64,000 bases of DNA, from positions 573 through 64,572 of the forward strand of contig WBMV01002763.1 in the NCBI GenBank assembly GCA_013396655.1, written 5' to 3'. A program made the position numbers and the translations under genes. Below are positions 36,633-49,145 of this stretch, piece after piece. The DNA is from Campylorhamphus procurvoides. Taxonomy: Eukaryota > Chordata > Aves > Passeriformes > Dendrocolaptidae. Positions within the stretch are counted from its first letter, which is position 1; every line of letters begins with the position of its first letter. Below the pieces are notes generated by a model that searched no databases, was not told the DNA's origin, and was given only the letters and a program-made list of their open reading frames with translations.

Positions 36633-39600
36633 TGAATTTGAAGCTCATGATTCTGAATTCCCTGTACCACTAAGTGTAAGGAATTAGGATTTTAGGCATC
36701 ACAGGTTGTCTGCAGCTGCTGGATGTTGGACAAGTGGTGCCTGCAAGGCACAGCTCAGATCACTTGTGATGTGACTGGTCTGTTGACTGTGCGTTGGTGT
36801 CTGGAGAGACAGAGTAGGACAGAGCCATTTCGATGTATAGCACATTAAGGTGAGGTTAAAGGTATAAAGAGCTGTTCATAAATCCCCACTGGCCACCCTG
36901 AATGGGCACCAAAATCTGCAATCATATTTGCATTAAGCACTTGCACACCTGGCCCACCTTCCAGAGGGGAATTTTCAGTAAGGGTAGCCAGCTCTTAAAA
37001 TACATCAGGTCACAATGGAAAGTTGCCAAGAGATGTTTTAATTTAGTTATCTGAGCTTGGAATAGTGAATTTGCTACCCACAAAAAAAAAAAAAAAAACC
37101 AAAACAAAAAACAGGCAAGAAAACACCACAAACAAGCTTCAGTCTTCTGCCATTAGTATGGGGGTAAAAGGACCAAAGTGTCTTCTCCCACTTCACTCTT
37201 AAACCTTCTAGTCAATCCTATTTCAACAAGTCAGCACAGTAAATTCTCAAATTTATAAAGAAAAAATATAGACAGAAAATTATTATAATAGGAGTTATTC
37301 CTAAAATGTATCTATTTTAAAAATATACTGACCTCTAAGTGGGTTGTCATAACAGAGACCAGAAAATGGATTTTTTTACTAAAAATGAGGAGCCTTTATT
37401 CTGAAACCTCTCACACGGATCAGTAACCAGTGAAAATTTTGCTTTGATAAAAATGTGAGTTTCTATACTGTTTCTTTGTGGTTTTTTTTCTGGAAAAAAC
37501 TATTTGTCACAGCTATTGCATGGAATAATTTTCCAAATGAATACAGCATTTCATTCAGCCTCCAACAAAAGATGCAACTGGAGATTTCAGGAGGTGAGCA
37601 AAGTATTAAATGAGAAGGAAAGAAAATAAAACCACCACTTTTATCACAGTTCAGAGTCACAATAGAAAAAGATGTTATGGAAAATATATGGAAAATTATT
37701 TGAAAATTAAGCCCACATAACAATGCCTCTGCAAGAAACATGAACTAAAAATTACAATGGAAAAAAGGGAGGATAAAATGCAACCCTTATGCATGGAAAC
37801 AAGAACAAGGGTTCAATCAGCTCATGCAAATGCAAATCAAGACATTTAACATTTTGAAGAAGAGCAACATAATGCAGCAGGAAGAATTTGTAGACAAGAA
37901 CACGTTCCGGGGACCTGATGGATTCCACCTGAAAAGCAATTCACTTATGCTCACCTCAAAAGAAATATTTAGAATGAGTCATGGCTCCATCTGGCTTCCC
38001 TGCATACAGAACAGGTATTGGTAGCCATGAACTTTAAATCTCAAAACATCAAGAGAACAAATCCCTGTCAGAGGTATTCTGAGTATGCCGATGAGAAGAA
38101 AACTGTGTTGCTAACAAAGCAGGAACTTTTACTTCTTACAATCAGGCCCCAGGAATTTAAGTCTTACAGCGTAAGTTCTGTGCTCCCAGGATAAAACCAG
38201 AATTAAAAGTTTCTTGTATATGAGAAGAAGAAATTGTATAGGACTGTCGTAGCCAAACATAAGAATTAGATTAAGGAAGAAATTGCTGATTAAAACAAAT
38301 CCCCAGCATCTTTCAAATATTTACCTTTTTAGTTATTGATAAACCAACACAGAGCTAGGAAAGTTTCACACCTCAGAGTCCACACTGAGCTGTTTTGTGA
38401 TGAAAGATGAGATGATCACCTGTCTTACTACAGAAATTGCCATCAATACCCAAGCAGGAAATGATGCATTTTACATATTTGAATAAAAAAACGTGATCTT
38501 CTCTTCACGCCTTCCAAAATGAACAGTGCTGTAAATCTCTTCTCTGCTTCTGGGCTGAGACATGCACAAGGCAGATTTGGGGGCAAGAAAATGTGATAAA
38601 GAACAAATAAATTAAGAAAGACAGTTTTCATCAGCACATGGAATGGACAAAAACCCTCACCTGCCTAGACCAGAAATGTCCAGATCTTCAGTGAACATTG
38701 AGCTCTATGTTCACATTGGCTGTCTTTGAGGTTTTCAAACTTTGATCAGTACATTATCATCACAGATTATGCCCTAAATGACAAAAATATGAGTGAGACC
38801 CTTGAATCCATTCCTGTCAGGCAGCTGTCTCTGTGATATGTGTTTTCAATGGCAGGGACATCACACCCCTGGTGTTTTGGTTCTGCCACCTTGGGTAACA
38901 CCATAAGGCACCCTATCAGTCAGCTATAAATATTATAAGGCTTTTAATTGAAATACTGTGATGTTTTTCTTCCCCGAAAGGCATGTACTTTTCAGTTCCA
39001 TGTCATCAGATCACTGTGAATGCAAGATACCTGGTTCCCAACTAGATCTTTTTTCCTTATATCCCATTAATAGGTCTATGTAGACAAGGAAAATTTCTGC
39101 CTTATTTCTCATGTGCTTATGCTTCCTGCTTATATATTCTTATAATTTCAATTTTTATGAAGTCAGGTCGTGTCTTTCAGATAAGTTTAGTAGAAAAAAA
39201 CCAAACAAACAAGTCTTTGCAATTCTTTTAAGAAGAAAATAAAATTACAGCTTCCAAAGAACTTGATTTTAAAAAAGTTGTTCAGGTTGAGACTTTTTTG
39301 TCACTGTTGTCAAAATATTAATTACGTAAATAAATATTTTCATGTATAAAAGAATATATTATATACATGCTAGTGCATTTATTTCTTATGTATATGCATA
39401 GATATAAATATGTCAACATGTATTCACACAAATATATAGAGAGGAAAAGAAAGAAAGAAACTCAACTAATCGTTAATTTGGCATTTTGTGTACTGACATC
39501 GTAGGCTGGGAAAATGGAATTAAAAACTTGTCCTGCATCAGAGCTATCTATTCCAGGACAAATGTCCATGATAGAGACAAGTTCATCTCAGCTGGTATAT

Positions 39601-41167
39601 TTTTTTATTATTATTATTATTATTTCTTCATTAAAGAAATCATTTAAACTCTTAAATCATTAAAACTCATGCTTTCATCTCAGTGCAGAAATTGTTTTTT
39701 TTAATCACTAATTTTCATGGAAAATAAATATACTTTTCTCTAGTATGTTAGTGGACAGCATGGCAAACTTTGCCTCGTTCCTCTTACATTCACACCCTTC
39801 ATTCTTCCCCTATTTAGCATTACCAGTTTCCATTTTCAGTCAACAGTGAAGAGCATTACTTAAGGTACATATAATTTTGACAGTAAATTTAATTAAGTGT
39901 ATGGCTCTATGAAGTAAAACAGAAATATGTAATGAAAATCAAACCAAGGAAAACAAGAACCATTTAACTAGAAATAAACCAAATACTTTCTGAATAAAAG
40001 AACATTTATTTAAAAAAAATAAAAAAGCCCCTAATTTTGAGGTAAGCTAAAATTTGGCTAAACATATTTGCAGGAATTATACAAAAATATCATGGAATTT
40101 TTTTTCTTTTTGAGGAATTCCTGCAGTGTGAGGGACTGAATCCATCTTGTTGCTACCAATGGGAATGTTCAGTCTTGCAGCACGCACAGCAACGAGCAAA
40201 GATGTCAAGGTACCTGATGGCAGTGCGAGTAAACTAAACTGATTACTGCAAGCTTCATGTTCCTGTGCTTTGATTTTTTATTAGGATGCATTAAACATCA
40301 GTTAAGATACACACTCAGAGAGATCTCTAAGTGAGTGAACCGAGCACCTTGTCAGAAACACTCAGAACATGGCACAAAAAGCAGCTCGGGGGGACCTTAT
40401 CCCAGCCAGGCTTCTCAGGAGCATCATAATACATTCCGATAACACACATGGCATTTAAAACAAATCCATCCTCCTGGACAATGAAAACTGAACAGAGGGG
40501 AGCCATCAAGAAAGTAAAAACTGCATACACACTACAGAATTATTGCATGAGTTTACAAATCAATGCACATGATATGAGGAAGAGTTAGAGGTCCAAAGGT
40601 ATTTGATTTAATGGCCCCATAATACTGGAGAATAGTGAGGCTTAAAGCACAGGCAGTCTGAAGTCTTCATTTAAAGAGCATTAAATACATGCAACTAAGT
40701 GCTATATTTAAGCATTATAGAAATATTTTAGCTTCCAGTGTCTCTCGGGGCTAGTAAAATTCATATCTGTGAAACCACTGAGAACATTCAGTCAATTAAA
40801 GACAGATATGCAATCTCCAGCAATAACAGCTCCCTCTACTTACTTTTCAATTTTGTAGGTTAAAGTTTCCCCTATGGAAAAGAAAATTCTCTTCATCAGC
40901 CTCTTGAAGAATAGGTATCTCCTCCATCCATTTTATGCTATTCATTTCTCCCATCAAGCAGAATCTGTTGAAACATGTTTTCATGTTGTTTTGAAATCAG
41001 CATGCAGACATGGAATTAAAAAAAACTCCACATGCTGTTATTCTCACTGCTCTTTGATCACCTCTCCATGGGTACTTCTCTGGGGTTATGTAAGAGGTCT
41101 GGGAAGGGAAAAAAAAGAAACCATAAAAAGGGATGCTATTGTGGCAGAGAACAGAGCAAGCACCTGA
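36633..41167. other. Unique AT-rich sequence, no gene seen
   Basis: A 17-base poly-A lies at about 37082-37098 and an (ATT)n run at 39606-39624. Neither has an upstream body that looks like a processed gene copy. A few CpGs persist at 40180-40440. Nothing else recognised. Confidence 0.5.
39606..39624. repeat. (ATT)n microsatellite
   Basis: About six ATT units after poly-T. Confidence 0.85.
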
Positions 41168-41240
41168 GAGAACCAGCTTCAGTTCCCTCTCTATTCCAAG
41201 CTGGCCACGTTCCTGTAGGCAAATCCTTTAAATGAGGCAT
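41168..41240 (-). repeat. Possible MIR-like SINE fragment (part 1)
   Basis: AGTTCCCTCTCTATTCC, GGCCACGTTCCTGTAGGCAA and ATCCTTTAA follow the order of the complement of the MIR 3' half (the GGGCAAATCACTTAA-type block). It may be the first half of the fragment at 41425-41525, split by about 185 bases. Confidence 0.35.
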
Positions 41241-41424
41241 TCTAAAAGTGTTTTATTACCAGCAACTGGGGACAGACACTCAAAAGTGCTTCATAAATGG
41301 TAAGTGATAAACACACACAAAAAATCCAGCCTAGAGGTCTTTTGCAACTTTGATTCTTCAAGCTTAATCTTCCAGTCTTCCCTCTTGAAATCAGTTGAGG
41401 ATAACTGGGTTTATTGTAAAATCA

Positions 41425-41525
41425 CAATCTGTGCCTTTGTTTTCAATATTTGTAAAATAGAGATAAGAACATATATTCCCTTCAGCCCTGTGCAAGGATG
41501 ATATAACTAATGCTAGGAAAGCTGT
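41425..41525 (-). repeat. MIR-like SINE fragment, antisense
   Basis: The plus strand has CTGTGCCTTTGTTTTC, ATTTGTAAAATAGAGATAAG, CCCTGTGCAAGGATGATATA and ATGCTAGGAAAGCTGTG. This is the order of the complement of MIR: the TCTGTGCCTCAGTTTCC-type block, TGTAAAATGGGGATAA-type block, then TGAGGAT. MIR elements predate the bird-mammal split, so high divergence is expected. Confidence 0.6.
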
Positions 41526-41604
41526 GGACCAAAAGCACCTACAGCTACTCTTAATTCGGGTGCATATCCAAAACCAGCATATTCCCTAAGCCCTCCAGCT
41601 CTCT

Positions 41605-42175
41605 CAGGCTGCCAGTTTGAAATCTGAGCCTCTTTCAAGGCCTTTGACACGGTGCCACACAACTTCCTTGGAGCTAAATTGGAAACATGTGGCTTTGATG
41701 GATGGAGCATAAGGAATTGTCTGGATGGCCACATCCAAAATGCTGCTGTCCATGTCTGCAATGGCAAGTGGTGTCCCTCAGGGGTGAAGAAATGAGACCT
41801 GTAATGTCCAGTGTCCCTGAGTCCCACTCAGTGGGACTGAGTGCACCCTCAGCCAGTTTGTGGATGGCACCAAGCTGAGCAGTGCAGTGGATTCTCCAGA
41901 GGGGACTGATGCCATCCAGAGGGACCTTGACAGGCTGGAGAAGCAGAGAAGTGTGAACATTGTGAAACTCAACAAGGCCAAGTGCAAAGTCCTGTACGTG
42001 GGCCAAGGCAATAAGTATCAATATGGACTGGATAATGGACTGAGGACAGCTCTGTGGAGAAGGAATGGGGATATTGAAAGATGGAAACTGGACATGAGCT
42101 GGCACTGTGAACTCACAGCCCAGTTGTGTCATGGACTGTATAAAAAGAAGCAAGGCCAGCAGGTCAAAGGAGGTG
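41605..42175 (+). pseudogene. CR1 LINE reverse-transcriptase fragment (ORF2), dead
   Basis: Translation gives a typical CR1 reverse transcriptase in two frames. The first, from about 41637, reads KAFDTVPHNFLGAKLETCGF and continues through GFDGW to a stop at 41793-41795. The second, from about 41857, includes a TKL motif, SPEGTDAIQRDLDRLEK and LNKAKCKVLYVG. The catalytic motif between them, normally F/Y-A-D-D, reads FVDG at 41857-41868, so the second aspartate is lost. The sequence that should join the two blocks is missing or scrambled and contains a 9-bp perfect palindrome (41820-41838, one-base loop). In a live element this enzyme copies CR1 RNA into DNA at the insertion site. Here it is an old 5'- and 3'-truncated piece that cannot work. 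An open frame of 159 codons on the opposite strand is only its shadow. Confidence 0.95.
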
Positions 42176-45100
42176 TTTTCTTGTAGGCAACCTTACTTCA
42201 TCTAGGAAGTGAATTCTAGATGTTTTGCTTTTGAGGGTTCATCTTTATTAAATTCTTAGGGGAAGGAGGGATTTTCTAGATGGAGATTCTGCTTGTTTTA
42301 AATGTCAAGTGTCTTATAGGGTAGGCAATTTCAACAGTGCCACAAAAAAAATATTCAGGATCTGTTCTACAGTCATATAATTTGCATATTCTTTACATAC
42401 CATAATTATAAAGAAAAGAAAAATTTTTCCTATAAAAAATGGGTCCCTATATTTCAGTGTTTCAACCTGCTGAATTTTCTGGTAAATTGCTCTAAAAGAG
42501 GGAGTCTCATAACTCATTTGTTACCATTCTCTCCACCCTTATGGTGGAACTAAATCACAGAAGATTCATGATCATGAAAGTTTTTAGATCTTAAAGCCCA
42601 GCTGAGACCTGACTTGATTCCCTCGGCCTTTCCTAACGGCCAAGTAACCCTTTGATTAAAGAGATATCAACAAATTCCAGCATTACATCTGCACTGTACA
42701 ACCAGATGTTTCTGATCCTCTCTATTACAACAACCAAAACAACTTCAATTCAAACCATTCTGCTTTTAGCAATATATTTCTGCAAATCCTACAGGTCATT
42801 TTAGGTCATTGGACACATGTAATAGATTTCTTATGAGAAAACTGTGAATTTATACATCTAACAGATTGCTGGGCAAAGTTGAGAAGTTTCGATGTCTTTC
42901 CAACTATGCTAAACCAGTCAGGTTTAAAAAAAAATTATTTAGTTGTGGAACAGTTGATTCCTTGCTGTGAAAAAGGCTCTTAAAGCAGTCGTTTGTTGTA
43001 GAGCTGAACTCCTCTAAATCAGCAATGCAGATGGAAATATTCTGTTATTCACTGAACCCAAGCACAGAGCAAGGAAAGGAAAACACTCTGTTAAGCAAAC
43101 TTTTTGATGCATACTGAAATGGGAAATTTCTCCTTTGTGCTTGCTGAGCTATAAACACAAGGAATTAGGACTTCTCTGTTGTCTGCTGCTGGGGCTGACA
43201 CTCAGAAAAGTAGATTTTTTATTCCCAGATCTGCACTACATCAGTTAAATTATTAAAAAATCCCTTTTGTATTCTCCAAATCAGTACAGCACAGTAATGC
43301 TAGGCTTAATTTAGGAAAATTTTTCTAGTTCAATTCAACCATACCTCCACCCTTTGAACCAGCTGGGCAAATTGAGTGAGTTACTTGAAATGATTAAACT
43401 TGTCTTTTTGTTTAGCAAGCCACCTACTGTCCTCAGTGCACAGGCCAAAGGAGAGAGTTGGGCTGGCTTCCCCTTCACCCAAGAACTGCAAGGGGAGCGG
43501 ATGAGCTTTAACAATAAAGAGCCATCTCTTTCCACTTTTCTGGGGGCTCATATTCTGTCTAGCTGAACTGTCTAAGATCATTTCCCTTCTCTTTTTCATA
43601 TGTAATGATGTGTAAGGTAAGGAATATTCCTTAATATTTCAGGAGTTGTTTGTAAGCAGTATGTAACTTGCATATATCACATGTGTACTGTACTTAGAGT
43701 TTTCGTGATCACATTATTTTTCTCTTTCAATAACTGATTAAGTTTCTCTGTGCTTATGAAATAAGAGTCTATAACAGACTCTCATTCTATATAATATTTT
43801 AAAGGAATAGTAAATGCATAAATACATATATAAAGGAATATTAAACATATTTTGGTTATTAAATATAGTTTGGTTGAGGGTCAGGAGAAGTAATTTACTT
43901 TACTTGTAATAATTTAAAGATAACCCTATGAACAAAAGAACAATCAAACACCCCCAGCTTTAGTAACCTCAGTGGGTTTATACTATGAAAGATCAAAATT
44001 AAAAAGCAATATATACAACAACAACAATAATAACAATAATATGGAATAATAATGCAAAATTATACTATAATGCTGTAACATTAATACCAAAACATTACCT
44101 AATAATATTAAATTATATAACATACAATACATTATACAATTACATATAATAGCAGTGCATTATTATTATTAACATTATTATTTACATCCAACCATTGCCA
44201 ACCAATTAAACAAGTTTTTCCACCACCACCCTGTGCAAACCGCAAAGATTGGTTTGTTAATTAAAAGCAACAAAGGACTTTCTATAATTTTTTTAATACT
44301 TTGCTCAAGACAGTGCAGCTCTGCCCCATCCCGGTGTATTTTGTGTAGCAGTGAGTCTCAATATGTTATTTCTTCAGAGAGAATTTGTTAAAATCAGGGT
44401 ATTTTTGGTTGCTGGACCTTGTTTCCCAGAAACACAACACGCAACAAGAAACTGCACACTGCAAACCTGTGAGCAGATTACAATGCACCCAGCTATGGCT
44501 ATTCAATCAAATTTTAACAAGATTTATATGGTCCTTCAGAGAGTTTTAGAAAGAGCAATTCCAATATGAAATAACTTTAGTTTATTTGTTTCTCTGATTT
44601 AAAACAAAAAAAAATGTGAAAGGCTTAGATGTGTTCCAGTGATAAAAATATGAGCATTGTTTTGGGTGCTTTCTGATATTCCCTCTCCATTTTCCTATTC
44701 TGCACCAATTTTGTTGATAAAAATGGATGTTATTGTTTTTCAACAATTGTATCTAGTTCAACATGTTTTCCCCTGCTCTAGGGAAGAAACATCTCAATAT
44801 ACATCTATCTAGAAACAACACTTTTTAGTCTTACCCGGCATTGTAAGTGAAATTTTCAGTTCTTTCCATCCAGCTACAAAGAATTATCCATTAGTTTTCA
44901 TGAAATTAAAGAGAAATGCACTTAGAAAAAATAATTGTGAAGGCCCAAAAAACAAAGGCTTGGGAAATTATTTATAGAACTGGTTTTAAAGGAAGTGTCT
45001 TTCATTTAGGACTAGATAATAATCTGGCTGTCAAGGTGGGATGCAGCTTTCTCTGTGCTACCACACTTTAGTAAACACTATGATGATAATTAAAACAGAC

Positions 45101-45527
45101 TGAAACAGTAAGCTTTATAAATAAAAAGAAAACAACATCTAAGTTGATAATATTTCCTCACTTTATTGTGATTCTGACACAAATGAAGACAAGATCTATT
45201 TTATCCATTTTCTATTTTCTCTTCAGGCTTTGCTTTATGGCCCTTGGGGACACAGGAGTGCGCATGTAAAGAAGTCTATAAATTAAAACAAACCACAGTT
45301 ATGGTAATACTACCACATCTTTACAATGTGTTAACTTAATGTGAGCAAACTGCAGTTTTCATGGTAGTTCATTTGCATTCCCTTCCCTGCAGTTTCCCAG
45401 GTATTTTGAGATATAAGTAGTTTGCTTCCAGAAACTACTACAGTGAAGGGAAAATTTAAAAAAAGGAAAAGGAACAGCAACATACTCTAAGTGTTCTCAT
45501 CTCAAACATTTCCCTCGAGCAATTTTC
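42176..45527. other. Unique AT-rich sequence with low-complexity block
   Basis: No recognisable gene. The AAT/ATT-rich block at 44025-44185 is listed separately. Overlapping frames at 43335-43599 on both strands have no domain. Confidence 0.55.
44025..44185. repeat. AAT/ATT-rich low-complexity block with inverted ends
   Basis: It begins with CAA/AAT triplets (44026-44054) and ends with ATT triplets (44158-44183). The two ends are roughly complementary, so the single strand could fold back. The centre is very AT-rich. Confidence 0.8.
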
Positions 45528-45625
45528 ATAGAATCATGAAATCATCGAGTGGTTTGAGTTGAAAGAGACCTTAAAGATCACTTTGTTCCAACTCCCCTGC
45601 CGCGGGCAAGGACATCTTCCACTAT
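45528..45625 (-). mobile_element. CR1 LINE tail fragment, antisense
   Basis: CATAGAATCATGAAATCATC, then GAGACCTTAAAGATCA, GTTCCAACTCCCCTGCCGC, GGGCAAGGACATCTTCCACT: the complement of a CR1 3' end, truncated at about 100 bp. Confidence 0.93.
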
Positions 45626-46304
45626 TTTGTACCATTCAGATACAGTTCTGCCCTGCCAACAGGTGGAGATGGAGAGTCTGAATCTATCTGAACCCTGCCT
45701 CTCATTGATTATCAAGACAGTTGGGTAATGAAGAAAGGCCCCGGGTTTGGGTGTTCATTCATAAAATTATAATATTGTCAACTTCAGGTGTTAAAAGTTA
45801 TCATTTCGCATCCTTAACAACTATGTAATGCTCTTAGTGGGTTCAATCTTCAAAGAGCAAAATCGCCTGGTAAGAAAAATTAGAAAAAATGTAATTTTTC
45901 TCCTTCTCTAGAACTGTTCTTGAACTCTGCATCAAGGATGACAGAAAAATTTTCTTCTGGGTTTTGGGCTTGTTTGTTTTAATGAGTGACTTCAGTAGGT
46001 TCCAACCTATTGATCCATGTCTCTATTCTGCACCTGAATTTGACCTCCTGAGCACCTGAGCACTTCTTTCCTAAAAGAGGTGGCAAAAGTCTCACCAGAA
46101 GTCGTTCAGTAAAAGATGCCAGAGATGGTCCTTCACCCCTGAAAATTTATAGTTTAACCCAAAAGTCTATGAGTGATGCTCTGAACATTGTGAAATCAGT
46201 GGTTATCACTGATGGCAAAGGGAGAAGGGAATCATTCTGTGCCTTCTGCTGCTACAAGCCATGCTCACTTATCTAGTGGAGTACCCAAAAATGTAATATA
46301 AAAT
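45626..46304. other. Unique sequence between two CR1 fragments
   Basis: Nothing recognised in about 680 bases. Confidence 0.6.
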
Positions 46305-46648
46305 AACAGAATATCCTGAGTTGGAAGGGACCCACAAGGATCATCCAGTCCAATTTCTGGCCCTGCACAGGATACCCTGTCCCTGAGAGTGTTGTCCAAA
46401 TGCTTCTGGTACTCTGTCAGCCCTGGGGCTGTGCCCACTGCCCTGGGAAGCCTGGTCAGTGCCCGACCACCCTCTGGAGGAAGAACCTTTCCCTAATATC
46501 CAAACTAACCCTTCCCTGACACAACTTCAGGCCTTTCTCACTGGTCCTGTCCCTGGTCACCAGAGAGAATTGATCAGAGTCTACCCCACTCCTGCCTCTC
46601 TTGAGAAATCTGAGACCACAATAAGGTTTCCTTTCTCCTTTTCCTGAG
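46305..46648 (-). mobile_element. CR1 LINE 3' fragment, antisense, less diverged
   Basis: The plus strand reads ATCCTGAGTTGGAAGGGACC, CACAAGGATCATCCAGTCCA, CCCTGCACAGGATACCCTGT, GAGAGTGTTGTCCAAATGCT, GACCACCCTCTGGAGGAAGA, ACCTTTCCCTAATATCCAAA, CCCTGACACAACTTCAGGCC, and CTGGTCACCAGAGAGAA, the full order of the complement of a CR1 3' region. The tail octamers at its 46300 end are eroded. It is one of the better-preserved copies here. Open frames over it are shadows. Confidence 0.95.
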
Positions 46649-47300
46649 TGTATCAGTCTATACATACACAAACACACTGTTCACACACACAGAGATGGGC
46701 TATGTAGTATGTCCTACACAAGAGATCTAGAAAGAAGATGAATAAAGATACTAACATACTACTGTTTCTTTAATAGGCACATTTCTCATTCCTGAAATAC
46801 TCTCAAATTTTCATAAACATATTTCTGTACCAGAAATATTGTTATTATGCCTCATTCCTCCTATGGAGACGATGGGAAGAAAAGCCAATGTTTCATTTCC
46901 ATATTATGCACAAATTAATTGAGTGTAATAAAGTTTTATTGAATCTGGCTAAAAATACCTTGCTTTCAGTTGTCATCCTCAAGTCATATGCTTTTTAGGT
47001 TCTCATGCAAGTGCATGAGATTAGTACACACCCCATTTCATTTGATCATGATTGCCTACTATTTTAATTAACCTTTATTGGCATACGTATATTGCCAAGA
47101 AAATATACTTTGAGAAGCCCCATTAATAACACCATTATTTGCTTGTGGTTTTTTTCAAGTTTCACCCATCAAATTCTTTAGACAGATAATAAATCTGTGC
47201 AGCCGAGGGTGAATGGTAGGCTGTTTGTTTTGTTATGTTTTTTTACAACACATTTAAAAGTTAATATTCTGAGAAAAAGACACTTAAGAAATAAATTTCC
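46649..47300. other. Unique AT-rich sequence, no gene seen
   Basis: A short CA-rich run lies at 46661-46690. Nothing else recognised. Confidence 0.6.
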
Positions 47301-47390
47301 CCCTCCTTACAGAGAGGAAAACTGAGGCAGAGTTTATATGGCTTGTCCCTCTCTGCACAGCAGGTCCAGTCAGTTCTGGGCTCAGTCTGG
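47301..47390 (+). repeat. MIR-like SINE fragment
   Basis: CCTTACAGAGAGGAAAACTG, AGGCAGAGTTTATATGGCTT, GTCC, GCACAGCAGGTCCAGTCAGT and TCTGGGCTC follow the order of the MIR 3' half (TTTACAGATGAGGAAACTGA-type block, then CTTGCCC, then CACAGC). Confidence 0.5.
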
Positions 47391-48997
47391 GGGATGTGAC
47401 AGATAAACCAGATAATTCAAATATTTAATACCAATAAATAATAATCATACCCTTCCCACTTTACATCCTTCCATGCCTCCTTACCTGATTATGGGTCACA
47501 CAGGGCAGGGGCAAGGAGATGGTTCAAACCTCTTTTGTTCTCTCAGGAGCATGACACAATTTGGTGCGGTCACTGAAACACCATGTGGCAATGGAACATC
47601 TATTTCCTTGAGTGACATCTCTACAGCTAATCACCAATGACCTAAAGGCTTGTTCCCAGGAAAAAGATAAGAGCTGAACCTTGGCTGATCAGTTAATCCT
47701 TCCTTCTATCCTAAGAGAGGCTTCTGTCCTGAGCCTGACCGCATTTTCTAACCCACAAAATGAGTTCCTGAAGGCTGTGTTTTGGTATATTTTCCAAGAG
47801 CTTCCAGAAATCATATGCTTTCTTCTTTTCTGCTATTTTTCTTCTCTGGCATTAGACTCTAACTCCATATGTTGCCTCCTTCTACTATAAAGTTATTAAA
47901 GAAATCTCAGCAGAACGTCCCCCTCTCTTAATTGGATCCCTTCCATTTTGGTGGGGAAGACAGAGCACTTTAGATGATATGTGGCTGATTAGTTGTCTCA
48001 GAGGAGTTTGAATGAACCAGCTTTCCCATCACCTTGCTCTGCATAAACACTGGCATCTCAGCAAGAGCAACATTTGCTGCTCTGCATCCTCCACGGATTG
48101 TCCACTTTAAAAAATTACCCTGGTTTCATTCCTTTATTTATTTTTTTAAAATTCTTATAGACCTAGTAAAATGCATGTGTTGACTTAAGATTTTGCATTT
48201 GCTGCCATTTGAATCATAAACACAACCCTCCCTGTGAGTGAAAATCACAGCTCTGGCCTTATGGGCTACTCCTGAAACTCCTTGTGAATGAGAAATCACA
48301 GCACAACATAAATCCTCTCCAATATTGAAACTCATGCAGAGATAACAAGGAGAGAATGAGTCCTGTTTGTTCTCAGTTATGCTATCACATTTATGGCTGC
48401 TTACCCCTTGAAAAACAAGCAAAATACTTTGTATTTCAACCAGAAAAAGAAGGCATAATTTAAGAAACAGAAATACCACAGTTAGCTCTTTAGACTTTCA
48501 TGGGGTTTTGAGTAATGTTACTTATGAGTCCCTGCAATTTTATTTAGTATCAGGGAAGACACAAGGTGAAGTAGTTGGTAGCAAAATTTCAAATAGGAGT
48601 CAGAGCATATTTTTCCCTAAAGGCAAATATAGGGAGAATTGGAGATGATGTGGTAGAAAATGAAGAGGAGAAAGAAGCAGTGAGAGTTAACTTTGGACAC
48701 TTAATGTTCTTTGGTAGCCTGTCCCTACCAAAGCAGGAGGCCAGGAAAAAGCCATGGGATTTACGTGGTTCACTCAGTATGCTGTGGCTCTGGTGATACA
48801 GAAGTAGATAACCAATAATAACAATTCCTTCTGTCTTCCCCCCTAGAAACTGTAACTCTGTGATCATAAATTGCTAGTAGACAAAGTGCTAGGAGATGGC
48901 TCAAGTGTATGTGGGTATTTCATGAATTCTGCAGGACCAAATAAAAGTAACTGTGTTCTTTCAGAGCAGCTTTTGTGAAGCTTGTAACATCATATTT
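47391..48997. other. Unique sequence, no gene seen; primer-binding-site-like motif
   Basis: No recognised gene. TGGTGCGGTCACT at 47562-47574 resembles a histidine-tRNA-type retroviral primer-binding site, three bases after a CA, with AATAAA at 47433-47438 upstream. This is too little to call an ERV. Confidence 0.4.
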
Positions 48998-49145
48998 TCT
49001 GTTTTACAGACAGAGAAAATGGCTTACAGGCAGTGAATCATTTATGAAAGATCAAATAATGTATAAAAAAGTTAAAGCAGGAACAGAATCCAGAATGTCT
49101 CATTGCCATATCTGGGTTTTGACCACCAGAATATGTATTTGCTAT
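48998..49145 (+). repeat. MIR-like SINE fragment
   Basis: GTTTTACAGACAGAGAAAAT, GAATCATTTATGAAAGATCA, AGCAGGAACAGAATCCAGAA, TGTCTCATTGCC, and a TTTTGACCACCAGAATA end follow the order of the MIR 3' half through its TCTGACCACTAGACCA-type terminus. It is the longest of the MIR-like pieces here. Confidence 0.6.

Noticed and set aside
37082..37098. Poly-A of 17 bases considered as the tail of a processed pseudogene
   Set aside because: No gene-like body upstream and no target-site duplication seen.
41674..42153. 159-codon open frame on the minus strand, the longest in the window
   Set aside because: It lies exactly antisense to the CR1 reverse-transcriptase fragment and has no domain of its own.
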